Assembly (NCBI GenBank): GCA_936911875.1
Contig: CAKZGB010000006.1
Coordinates: 186,001 to 250,000, forward strand
Length of the DNA: 64,000 nt
DNA from: an uncultured Lysobacteraceae bacterium
GTDB lineage: Bacteria; Pseudomonadota; Gammaproteobacteria; Xanthomonadales; Xanthomonadaceae
Reading direction: 5' to 3'
In this document: positions 17,801-27,120 of the stretch, in pieces
Layout of the letters: each line of letters starts with the position of its first letter
Numbering within the stretch: position 1 is the first letter of the stretch
Translations under genes and position numbers: made by a program
The notes under the pieces: generated by a model
Databases searched by the model: none
What the model was told of the DNA's origin: nothing
Seen by the model: the letters and a program-made list of their open reading frames with translations, nothing else

Positions 17801-18134
17801 CAAGGGCTACGATCTGGTTGCGACCGAAGGCACCCGTGACGTTCTGGTCAAAGCCGGTCTGCCTTGCGAACATGTCAATAAGGTGACCGAAGGCCGTCCG
17901 CACATCGTGGATCTGATCAAGAACGATGAAATCGTGTACATCATCAACACGACCGAGGGCCGTATGGCCATCAACGATTCGTTCTCGATCCGCCGCGAAG
18001 CGCTGCAGCACCGCGTGACGTATTCAACGACGATCAACGGTGCCCGAGCCTTTGTCGATGCGATGGAGTTCCGCGGTACCGGTTCGGTGTCTTCGTTGCA
18101 GGAACTGCACAAGACGCTGGTGACGTCGGCCTAA
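14883..18134 (+). CDS. carB: Carbamoyl-phosphate synthase, large subunit
   Basis: Makes carbamoyl phosphate from ammonia, bicarbonate and two ATP. The 1083-residue protein shows the two homologous ATP-grasp halves: N-terminal [23 protein letters not shown] and C-terminal half beginning [21 protein letters not shown]. Each half has ATP-grasp elements ([26 protein letters not shown]), and the MGS-like allosteric domain lies after about residue 940 ([15 protein letters not shown]). Length is as expected (E. coli 1073). Downstream is greA, as in Xanthomonas and Pseudomonas. Confidence 0.98.
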   Translation: [1083 protein letters not shown]

Positions 18135-18193
18135 GTCCGAATTCCAATACTGATAACTACAGGGTGCGTTTGGCGCCCGGGAGATGATTTGCC

Positions 18194-18673
18194 ATGGCAC
18201 AGGTGCCAATTACTGCTAAGGGTGCGCAACGTCTGCGCGCTGAACTCGAAGAACTGAAGTCCGTCCAACGTCCGGCGATCATCGCTGCGATTGCGGAGGC
18301 GCGCGATCACGGCGATCTCAAGGAGAATGCCGAGTACCATGCCGCACGCGAACAGCAGGGCTTTGTCGAAGGCCGTATCAAGCAGCTCGAAGCCGACCTG
18401 TCGCACGCGCAAATCATCGATACCGATACTTTGGATGCCGGTAGCCGCATCGTGTTCGGTGCGCATGTCGAACTGATCGACCTGGACTCGGATGAAACCC
18501 GCGAATATCAGATCGTTGGCGATCTCGAAGCCGATATTAAGAACGGCATGATTGCCATCTCGTCGCCGGTGGCACGCGCCCTGATCGGTAAGAACGAGGG
18601 CGATACGGTCTCCATCACGGTGCCCGGCGGCACGCGCGAATACGAAATCACACGGGTCCGCTACGGCGACTGA
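18194..18673 (+). CDS. greA: Transcript cleavage factor GreA
   Basis: GreA enters the RNA polymerase secondary channel and stimulates cleavage of backtracked RNA. The 159-residue product has the N-terminal coiled coil with the acidic tip RDHGDLKENAEYHAAREQQ. The C-terminal FKBP-like domain has IVGDLEADIKNGMIAISSPVARALIGKNEGD and ends EYEITRVRYGD. It lies 59 bp after carB and 1 bp before rpfE. Confidence 0.98.
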   Translation: MAQVPITAKGAQRLRAELEELKSVQRPAIIAAIAEARDHGDLKENAEYHAAREQQGFVEGRIKQLEADLSHAQIIDTDTLDAGSRIVFGAHVELIDLDSDETREYQIVGDLEADIKNGMIAISSPVARALIGKNEGDTVSITVPGGTREYEITRVRYGD

Positions 18674-18674
18674 T

Positions 18675-19586
18675 ATGTGGACCGTGCTGCTGCCGCCCGC
18701 GGATGCATTGCATGGCGCCTTCTCGCCTCGCATGCAACGGCGGCAGCGGCGCGCGCATCGCCGGCCTTTCGCAGGTTGGCTGCGCACCGACACGCAGCAC
18801 ATCTTGCCGGAAACGGACTGGCCCGTCATCGCGGGCGGTTTACTCCGTGACGAAGGAATTCTTGCGCAGCCCGGCGATCGCTGGCTGCGGTTAGATCCTT
18901 CAAGCGCCACCGTCGATATCAACGGCATTCGCTTGCTCGCATTCGGCGAGATGTTGCGCTTGAGTGAAGCCGAACATTTGGCCTTGCGCTCGGCGTTGCA
19001 GGATTTTGTGCGCGACGCCGGTATTGAATTGCACTGGACGCAACCCGAGCGTGCGTATCTGCTTGCTCGTTCGACAGCGCCCGCTGTCGTTGAGATGATC
19101 CCGACCGCTGAAATTCTGGGTGAAGATCTGCTGGAGTATTTGCCCGGTGATGGTCGCTGTGAGGATTCACGTCGCTGGAGGTCCTTGCTCACTGACTGGC
19201 AGATGCAGTTGCACGAGCATCCGGTCAATAAGCGGCGGCGTCAGAACGGCCTTCCTACGGTGAACCTGTTGTGGCCGTGGGAGCAGGAGCAAGCTGAGTT
19301 GCGTGTGCAGCTGCGTGAGCCGATGGCACTGATCTCGCCCGACGCCGACTGGCGTGCGGTCTGGAGCTGGGCCGGTGGTGAGGCGCACGAGCGTGGCCAC
19401 GATGCGCAGTCAGTCGCTGAGATGTCGGCGGGACTGGTGGATTTGCGGGACATTCGTCGTGCGGCCAGCTTGGAGCGCGACTGGCTCGAGCCGTTGCTGG
19501 AACGCACCGGCGGCCGCTTGCGTCTGGTGAACGAAACCGACGATTTGCGCCTTGGCCGCTGGGACCGTTTAAAGGTCTGGCGATAA
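18675..19586 (+). CDS. rpfE: RpfE-type conserved protein (COG4255)
   Basis: A 303-residue soluble protein without signal peptide or membrane segments. It resembles RpfE of Xanthomonas, a conserved protein of uncertain biochemistry, often labelled phosphoglycerate-mutase-related. The recognisable part is the conserved block HPVNKRRRQNGLPTVNLLWPW (about residues 180-200). The placement greA-rpfE before prfB is that of the Xanthomonas rpf region. In Xanthomonas, rpfE mutants alter extracellular enzyme and polysaccharide levels. In other Proteobacteria the protein is usually beside recJ; recJ is not here. It begins 1 nt after the greA stop, so it is coupled to it. Confidence 0.8.
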   Translation: MWTVLLPPADALHGAFSPRMQRRQRRAHRRPFAGWLRTDTQHILPETDWPVIAGGLLRDEGILAQPGDRWLRLDPSSATVDINGIRLLAFGEMLRLSEAEHLALRSALQDFVRDAGIELHWTQPERAYLLARSTAPAVVEMIPTAEILGEDLLEYLPGDGRCEDSRRWRSLLTDWQMQLHEHPVNKRRRQNGLPTVNLLWPWEQEQAELRVQLREPMALISPDADWRAVWSWAGGEAHERGHDAQSVAEMSAGLVDLRDIRRAASLERDWLEPLLERTGGRLRLVNETDDLRLGRWDRLKVWR

Positions 19587-19656
19587 GCACTCTGCGCTCG
19601 GGCCTTGCGGGCGCATCTGTTAAACTAGTCGATTATCTATCTTTGTATTGCGTGAC

Positions 19657-20781
19657 ATGATTGAACTGAATCCTGTCCGTCAGCGTATTGCCGATCTGCG
19701 TGAGCGGACGGAATCGCTGAGGGGGTACCTTTGACTTCGACAGCAAAGTCGAACGTCTTGAAGAAGTAAACCGCGAACTGGAAAGCCCCGATGTCTGGAA
19801 TGACGCCGAGCGGGCCCAGTCGCTAGGTCGCGAGCGCGCTTCGCTCGACAAGGTCGTCAGCGGCCTGAATGAACTGAGAGATGGCCTGACCGGCGCCGAG
19901 GAACTCCTCGAACTGGCCGAGATGGAATCCGACGAAGACACGGCACTGGCCGTGGTCGACGATCTCGACCGGTTCACCAAGCACATCGAACAGCTCGAGT
20001 TCCGCCGCATGTTCAGTGGCGAAATGGACTCCGCCAATGCCTTCGTGGATATCCAGGCAGGTGCCGGCGGTACTGAGGCTCAGGACTGGGCTGAAATCCT
20101 GCTGCGCATGTATCTGCGCTGGGGCGAGTCGCGCGGCTGGAAGGTCGAACTGATGGAAGCCTCGGGCGGTGACGTGGCCGGTATCAAGTCCGCCACATTC
20201 CGTGTCGAAGGCGAATACGCCTACGGTTGGTTGAAGACCGAGACCGGTGTGCATCGCTTGGTTCGCAAGTCGCCGTTCGATAGCGACAACCGTCGTCATA
20301 CCTCGTTTACGTCGTTGTTTGTCTCGCCTGAAATCGACGACAAGATCGAGATCGATATCAATCCTGCGGACCTGAAGACCGACGTGTATCGTGCCTCGGG
20401 TGCGGGTGGTCAGCACGTCAATAAAACCGAATCGGCGGTGCGGATCACGCACGTGCCCAGCGGCATTGTCGTGGCCTGTCAGACCGAACGTTCGCAGCAC
20501 GCCAACCGCGATCGCGCCATGAAGATGCTGGCGGCCAAGTTGTACGAAATGGAGCTGCTCAAGCGCAGTGCTGAAAAAGACGCGCTCGAAGCCACCAAGT
20601 CCGACATCGGCTGGGGCTCGCAGATCCGTAACTACGTTTTAGACCAATCGCGCATCAAGGATCTGCGGACGGGCGTTGAACGCACGGACACGCAGAAGGT
20701 TCTCGATGGCGATCTCGATGAATTCGTCGAAGCCAGCCTGAAAATGGGCCTCGATGTCGGCTCCAAGCGTCCGGACCAGCT

Positions 20782-20785
<4 letters not shown>
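19657..20785 (+). CDS. prfB: Peptide chain release factor 2 (programmed +1 frameshift)
   Basis: RF2 terminates translation at UGA and UAA. The gene has two overlapping frames. Codons 1-25 run from ATG 19657 to CTT, followed by an in-frame TGA at 19732-19734. Reading then shifts +1 (skipping T19732) and continues GAC TTC GAC to the stop at 20785, giving 375 residues (E. coli 365). The shifted frame contains the anticodon-like SPF (RKSPFDSDNRRHTSF) and the catalytic GGQ (GAGGQHVNKTES). No Shine-Dalgarno before the ATG is obvious. The stop overlaps the lysS start by 4 nt. This is autoregulation, not a damaged gene. Confidence 0.97.
19720..19735 (+). promoter_or_regulatory. prfB programmed frameshift site
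   Basis: The string AGGGGGTACCTTTGAC is the canonical RF2 recoding site: an internal Shine-Dalgarno-like AGGGGG, then the slippery CTT codon, then TGA followed by C. When RF2 is scarce the ribosome slips +1 on CTT and completes RF2; when RF2 is abundant it stops at TGA. Confidence 0.97.
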
Positions 20786-22314
<1,529 letters not shown>

Positions 22315-22337
22315 TACCGGACTTCAATTGCAGTCAC

Positions 22338-22374
22338 AAAAAAACCGCCCGATAAAATCGGGCGGTTTTTTTAT
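22338..22374. terminator. Bidirectional terminator between lysS and rpfB
   Basis: Perfect hairpin ACCGCCCGAT / ATCGGGCGGT with a 3-nt AAA loop, flanked by a run of A on the left and T on the right. It can terminate lysS rightward and rpfB leftward. Confidence 0.9.
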
Positions 22375-22394
22375 TACATAGGATCCGGTGCGAC

Positions 22395-24077
22395 TTACTG
22401 CTTGGCCAGCTCGCGGTCACGCAGTTCGCGGCGCAGGATCTTGCCGACGTTGGTCTTGGGCAAGTCGGTAACGAACTCGACATGACGCGGGCGCTTATAG
22501 CCCGTCAGGCTGCCGTGGGCGTATTCCTTGACTTGTGCCTCCGTCAGGGACGGATCCTTACGCACCACGAAAAGTTTTACGGCTTCACCGGAGTGCTCAT
22601 CGGGCACACCGATGGCTGCCACTTCGAGGATGCCGGGCATGGCCACCATCACGTCTTCGATTTCATTCGGGTAGACGTTGAAACCGGAAACCAGGATCAT
22701 GTCCTTCTTGCGGTCAACGATATAGAAGTAACCCTTCTCATCCATGCGGGCAATGTCGCCCGTACGCAGCCAACCGTCAGCGGACAGGACCTGTGCGGTC
22801 TCCTCAGGACGTTGCCAGTATTCCTTCATCACTTGCGGGCCCTTGATGCAGAGCTCGCCCGGATCTCCGGCACGAACCTCATTGCCTTCCTCATCAATGA
22901 TGCGGGCATCGGTCGAAGGAATCGGCAAACCGATCGCGCCGTTGTATTCCGCCAGTGTGACCGGATTGATCACAGCGGCCGGCGAGGTTTCGGTCAGACC
23001 GTAGGCCTCGACCAGGGTGCAGCCGGTGGTCTTCTTCCAGCGTTCTGCCACTGCACGTTGCACGGCCATGCCGCCACCGAGCGTCAGATGCAGGCGCGAG
23101 AAATCGAGATCACTGAAACCGGGCGTATTCAGCAGGCCGTTGAACAGCGTATTCACACCGGTAATCGCCGTAAAGTTCGATTTCTTCAGCTCTTTAATAA
23201 AGGCCGGCATGTCACGCGGATTGGTTATCATCCAGTTCAGACCGCCGAACTTCATGAACACCAGGCTGTTCGCCGTCAGTGCAAAGATGTGATACAGCGG
23301 CAGAGCAGTGATGATGGTTTCCTTGCCGAGTTCGACATTCTGACCGACCCAAGCCGACGCCTGTTGCATGTTGGCAATCATGTTGCGATGAGTCAGCACT
23401 GCGCCCTTGGCCACACCGGTAGTACCGCCGGTGTACTGCAGGAAGGCCGTATCGGTCTGTTCAATCTTCGGACGCGAGCAGTTCAGTGCTTTACCGGCGG
23501 CCAGTGCATCGTTAAAACGAATCGCGCCGGGAATCGAGTAGGCCGGCACCATCTTCTTGATGCGCTTGACCACAAAATTGACGATGGGACGCTTCAGACC
23601 ACTGAGCTGGTCACCCAGACCCGACGTAATGATGTGCGGCACTTTGATTTCTTTCAGGACGGTCTGCACCGTTGCACCGAAGTTGTCCAGCACCACGATC
23701 GCCTTCGCACCCGAATCCTGCAGCTGATGCTTAAGTTCGCGAGGTGTATACAGCGGATTGGTATTGACCACTATCAGGCCCGCGCGCAACGCACCGAACA
23801 GCGCAACCGGATACTGCAGACAGTTCGGCATCATCAGGGAGATCCGATCGCCCTTCTTCAGACCGAGCTTGCATTCCAGAAAGGAAGCGAACTGCGAGAC
23901 CCGCTCATCCAGTTCCTTATAGGTAATGGTGGTACCCATGTTGTGGAAGGCCGGACGGTCCGCGTAATTGCGAACGGCCTCGTCGAACACATCGTTGACG
24001 CTACTGAACTCGGTGAGATCGATTTCAGCGGGGATGCCTTCCGGATAACTGGAGAGCCAAGGTTTAGAGTCCGTCAT
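22395..24077 (-). CDS. rpfB: Long-chain fatty acid-CoA ligase (RpfB/FadD)
   Basis: Activates free fatty acids with ATP and CoA. The 560-residue ANL enzyme has the P-loop-like YTGGTTGVAKGA, EAYGLTETSP, the YxxGD-like GWLRTGDIARMDEKGY, and the C-terminal lysine region KTNVGKILRRELRD. Neighbourhood with acnA and lysS identifies it as the rpfB position. In Xanthomonas RpfB turns over DSF-type fatty acids and functions as FadD. Here rpfF, the DSF synthase normally next to it, is missing, so a general beta-oxidation role is most likely. Start chosen at MTDSKPWLSSYP (24077), matching family N-termini; a further upstream ATG adds 20 unlikely residues. Confidence 0.9.
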   Translation of the reverse strand: MTDSKPWLSSYPEGIPAEIDLTEFSSVNDVFDEAVRNYADRPAFHNMGTTITYKELDERVSQFASFLECKLGLKKGDRISLMMPNCLQYPVALFGALRAGLIVVNTNPLYTPRELKHQLQDSGAKAIVVLDNFGATVQTVLKEIKVPHIITSGLGDQLSGLKRPIVNFVVKRIKKMVPAYSIPGAIRFNDALAAGKALNCSRPKIEQTDTAFLQYTGGTTGVAKGAVLTHRNMIANMQQASAWVGQNVELGKETIITALPLYHIFALTANSLVFMKFGGLNWMITNPRDMPAFIKELKKSNFTAITGVNTLFNGLLNTPGFSDLDFSRLHLTLGGGMAVQRAVAERWKKTTGCTLVEAYGLTETSPAAVINPVTLAEYNGAIGLPIPSTDARIIDEEGNEVRAGDPGELCIKGPQVMKEYWQRPEETAQVLSADGWLRTGDIARMDEKGYFYIVDRKKDMILVSGFNVYPNEIEDVMVAMPGILEVAAIGVPDEHSGEAVKLFVVRKDPSLTEAQVKEYAHGSLTGYKRPRHVEFVTDLPKTNVGKILRRELRDRELAKQ

Positions 24078-24139
24078 AATGCTGGGCTGTTCCTTGCAAG
24101 TAGAGGGGATTTCGGCCGAATTCGGCACGTATTGCACTG

Positions 24140-24168
24140 AGATTACGGTACCGGCCCGTATTTATCAA
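24140..24168 (-). promoter_or_regulatory. Candidate sigma-70 promoter of rpfB
   Basis: On the complement TTGATA (24163-24168), exactly 17 nt, then TAATCT (24140-24145). The implied start is near 24133, giving a leader of about 55 nt. The -35 element lies in the loop and the spacer includes one arm of the inverted repeat at 24151-24187. Confidence 0.55.
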
Positions 24169-24187
24169 CAGTTAACATACGGGCCGG
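24151..24187. repeat. Inverted repeat in the acnA-rpfB gap
   Basis: Perfect 11-bp arms CCGGCCCGTAT (24151-24161) and ATACGGGCCGG (24177-24187) with a 15-nt loop. There is no T-run on either side, so it is not a standard terminator. It overlaps the rpfB promoter candidate and lies 20 bp after the acnA stop; it could be an operator, an RNA-stabilising hairpin at the acnA 3' end, or both. Confidence 0.6.
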
Positions 24188-24207
24188 CATGGCATGCGAT
24201 TCAACAC

Positions 24208-26961
24208 TCAGGCGCGTGCTGCCAGTTGTCGCAGCACGTACTGCAGAATGCCACCGTGACGGAAGTACTCGACTTCCTTGGGCGTCAGCAGCAGAACCTT
24301 GGCGGGGAATTGAACCGTCTCACCCGATGTCCGAGTCGCCGTAATCGTGACCTGACCGGCAGTGCCATCGCCCAAACCGATAATGTCGAGGCGTTCGCTG
24401 CCATCGAGCTGATACGTGTCGGCCGTCGCGCCATCGGTGAATTGCAACGGCAATACGCCCATGCCCACCAGATTCGAGCGGTGGATGCGTTCAAACGACT
24501 CGGCCAGAACTGCTTTAACGCCCAACAGGTTGGTGCCCTTGGCTGCCCAGTCACGCGAGGAGCCCGTGCCGTATTCCTTGCCGGCAATCACGACCAGTGG
24601 CGTGCCTTGCTCGCGATACTTGGTGGCGGCATCAAAGATGGCCATGGCGGTGCCTTCGTTATTGTCGCCATAGAACAGCGTGTTGCCGCCTTCGGCACCA
24701 CCCATCATGCGATTGCGCAGACGGATATTGGCGAAGGTGCCGCGGACCATCACTTCATCGTTGCCGCGACGCGAGCCGTACGAATTGAAGTCGGCCGGTG
24801 CAACGCCACGTTCCTGCAGGTAACGACCCGCCGGCGAATCGGCCTTGATATTGCCGGCCGGCGAGATGTGGTCGGTAGTGATGCTGTCGCCGAACAGACC
24901 GAGAATCCGTGCGCCTTGGATATCCTGCACGGGATCGGTTTCCATGCGCATGCCGGCAAAGTAGGGCGGATTCTTGATGTAGGTCGAGTGCGCATCCCAC
25001 GCAAATCGCTCGCTCGTGGGCGAGGCGATATCGTTCCAGCGCGCATCGCCCTTGAACACATCGGCATAATTGCCGCGGAACATGCCCGAGTTAATGGTCT
25101 CGCGGATCAGTGCATCGATCTCCGATGTTTTCGGCCACAGATCACGCAGATAAACCGGCTGACCGTTGGCATCGGTTGCAATCGGATCATTGGTCAGGTC
25201 GATATCAATCGTACCGGCGATGGCATAGGCCACCACCAGCGGCGGTGAGGCCAGATAGTTGAGTTTGACCTCGGGGTGGATACGGCCTTCGAAATTGCGA
25301 TTGCCGGAGAGCACGCCGGCAACGGCCAGATCGTTCTCGGCAATGGCGCGCGACACCGCATCAGGCAGCGGGCCGGAGTTGCCGATACAAGTCGTGCAAC
25401 CGTAACCGACCAGATAGAAGCCCAAGGCTTCGAGCTCGGTCAGCAAACCGACTTTGGTCAGATAGTCAGTGACCACTTTGGAACCGGGCGCCAACGAGGT
25501 CTTGACCCATGGCTTGGCCTTGATCCCCAGTCGATGCGCGTTGCGTGCGACGAGACCTGCTGCCAGCATCACCGCCGGGTTCGAGGTATTGGTACACGAG
25601 GTAATGGCCGCGATGACCACAGCGCCATCGCCAATGTCGGTTTCGACGCCGTTGATCGTTAGACGACTGCGTGGCGGCTTGGCCAGATGCGTGCTTTGCG
25701 GTTGTGCACCGCCTTCGTCGAGCAAAGTCTCCGAGTCGCAGCTTTTGTCCTTTCGCACGGCGGTATGGGCGCCGACGTTGTCGAGGAAGTTCTGCTGCAT
25801 GCCCGAGAGTGCCACACGATCCTGCGGACGCTTAGGACCCGCTAACGAAGGCTCGACCGTTCCCATATCGAGTGACAAGGTTGATGAGTAGTGCGCCGCC
25901 TGCATTCCCGGCTCGTGCCACAGACCTTGAGCGCGGGCATACGCTTCGACAAATTCAATGTGTTCTGCATCGCGACCCGAGGTGCGCAGATAGGCGATGG
26001 CCTCCGCATCGATCGGGAAGATGCCGCAAGTCGCGCCGTATTCTGGCGCCATGTTGGCGATGGTGGCGCGATCGGCCAGCGGCAGATGCTGCAGACCGTC
26101 ACCGAAGAACTCAACGAATTTGCCGACCACACCATGGGCGCGCAGCATTTGCGTAACGGTCAGGACGAGGTCGGTGGCGGTGGTGCCTTCGCGCAGTTGA
26201 CCGCGCAGTTCAAAACCGACGACCTCCGGGATCAGCATCGACGAGGGTTGGCCCAGCATCGCGGCTTCCGCTTCGATACCGCCGACGCCCCACCCCAGCA
26301 CGCCGATACCGTTGATCATGGTCGTGTGCGAGTCGGTACCGAACACCGTATCGGGGAAGGCGAATTGGGTGCCGTTGACCTCACGGCGCATGATGACGCG
26401 CGCCAGATACTCGAGATTGACCTGGTGCACGATGCCGGTCTCGGGTGGCACGACCTTGAAATCATGCAGCGCGGTTTGGCCCCATTTCAGAAACGCGTAA
26501 CGTTCGGCATTGCGTTCGAACTCGATGGTGGCGTTGAGGTCCTTGGCATCGCCGCGACCGTACACATCGACTTGTACCGAGTGGTCAATCACCAGCTCAG
26601 ACGGAATCAACGGATTGATCTGCGCCGCGTTGCCGCCGAGCTCCACCACCGCATCGCGCATGGCGGCTAAATCCACGACACAAGGTACGCCCGTGAAATC
26701 CTGCAGCACCACGCGCGCCGGCATGAAGGCAATTTCCTGCTCTGACGCCGCACTCGGATTCCATTGCGCAACGGCACGAATGTGATCGGCGCTGACAGTC
26801 ATGCCATCGTCTTCGTGACGCAGCAGATTTTCGAGCAGAATCTTCATGGAATAGGGCAGTCGCGAGATGTCGAACTGCTCCCCCAACGCGGGCAGCGAAT
26901 AGTATCTGGAAGTGATGCTACCTACGCGCAGTTCGCGCAGCGTATTGAAGGTGTCACGCAT
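24208..26961 (-). CDS. acnA: Aconitate hydratase A (AcnA / RpfA type)
   Basis: A [4Fe-4S] enzyme interconverting citrate and isocitrate. The 917-residue AcnA/IRP-type protein has VFGTDSHTTMINGIGVLGWGVGGIEAE and cluster ligands in TSCTNTSNP and GYGCTTCIGNSG. The C-terminal swivel domain includes NSYGSRRGNDEVMVRGTFAN and EYGTGSSRDWAAKG. In Xanthomonas this gene is rpfA and affects extracellular enzymes and iron. Shine-Dalgarno GGAG precedes the ATG at 26961. It reads toward rpfB and is divergent from acnB. Confidence 0.97.
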   Translation of the reverse strand: MRDTFNTLRELRVGSITSRYYSLPALGEQFDISRLPYSMKILLENLLRHEDDGMTVSADHIRAVAQWNPSAASEQEIAFMPARVVLQDFTGVPCVVDLAAMRDAVVELGGNAAQINPLIPSELVIDHSVQVDVYGRGDAKDLNATIEFERNAERYAFLKWGQTALHDFKVVPPETGIVHQVNLEYLARVIMRREVNGTQFAFPDTVFGTDSHTTMINGIGVLGWGVGGIEAEAAMLGQPSSMLIPEVVGFELRGQLREGTTATDLVLTVTQMLRAHGVVGKFVEFFGDGLQHLPLADRATIANMAPEYGATCGIFPIDAEAIAYLRTSGRDAEHIEFVEAYARAQGLWHEPGMQAAHYSSTLSLDMGTVEPSLAGPKRPQDRVALSGMQQNFLDNVGAHTAVRKDKSCDSETLLDEGGAQPQSTHLAKPPRSRLTINGVETDIGDGAVVIAAITSCTNTSNPAVMLAAGLVARNAHRLGIKAKPWVKTSLAPGSKVVTDYLTKVGLLTELEALGFYLVGYGCTTCIGNSGPLPDAVSRAIAENDLAVAGVLSGNRNFEGRIHPEVKLNYLASPPLVVAYAIAGTIDIDLTNDPIATDANGQPVYLRDLWPKTSEIDALIRETINSGMFRGNYADVFKGDARWNDIASPTSERFAWDAHSTYIKNPPYFAGMRMETDPVQDIQGARILGLFGDSITTDHISPAGNIKADSPAGRYLQERGVAPADFNSYGSRRGNDEVMVRGTFANIRLRNRMMGGAEGGNTLFYGDNNEGTAMAIFDAATKYREQGTPLVVIAGKEYGTGSSRDWAAKGTNLLGVKAVLAESFERIHRSNLVGMGVLPLQFTDGATADTYQLDGSERLDIIGLGDGTAGQVTITATRTSGETVQFPAKVLLLTPKEVEYFRHGGILQYVLRQLAARA

Positions 26962-27120
26962 GAAAATCTCCGGGAGTTTTGGGGACTGTTTGCATCATAG
27001 CGCGAGCCGCGTTTACAAGGCGGTAAGAGGGCGTCGGCACTGGCGTGAAAAGGCCAAATCTGGCAAAATAGATGGGTTAAGCGGCGCCTGTCGCCGCCTC
27101 CGTCAGAGAAAGGAAATGAC

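Noticed and set aside
19657..19740. prfB as a frameshifted pseudogene
   Set aside because: The interruption is the canonical RF2 recoding signal with AGGGGG and CTT-TGA-C.
22482..24140. 552-codon open frame antisense to rpfB, and a similar 481-codon one antisense to lpdA (32464-33909)
   Set aside because: Shadows of well-recognised enzymes; translations lack any motif.
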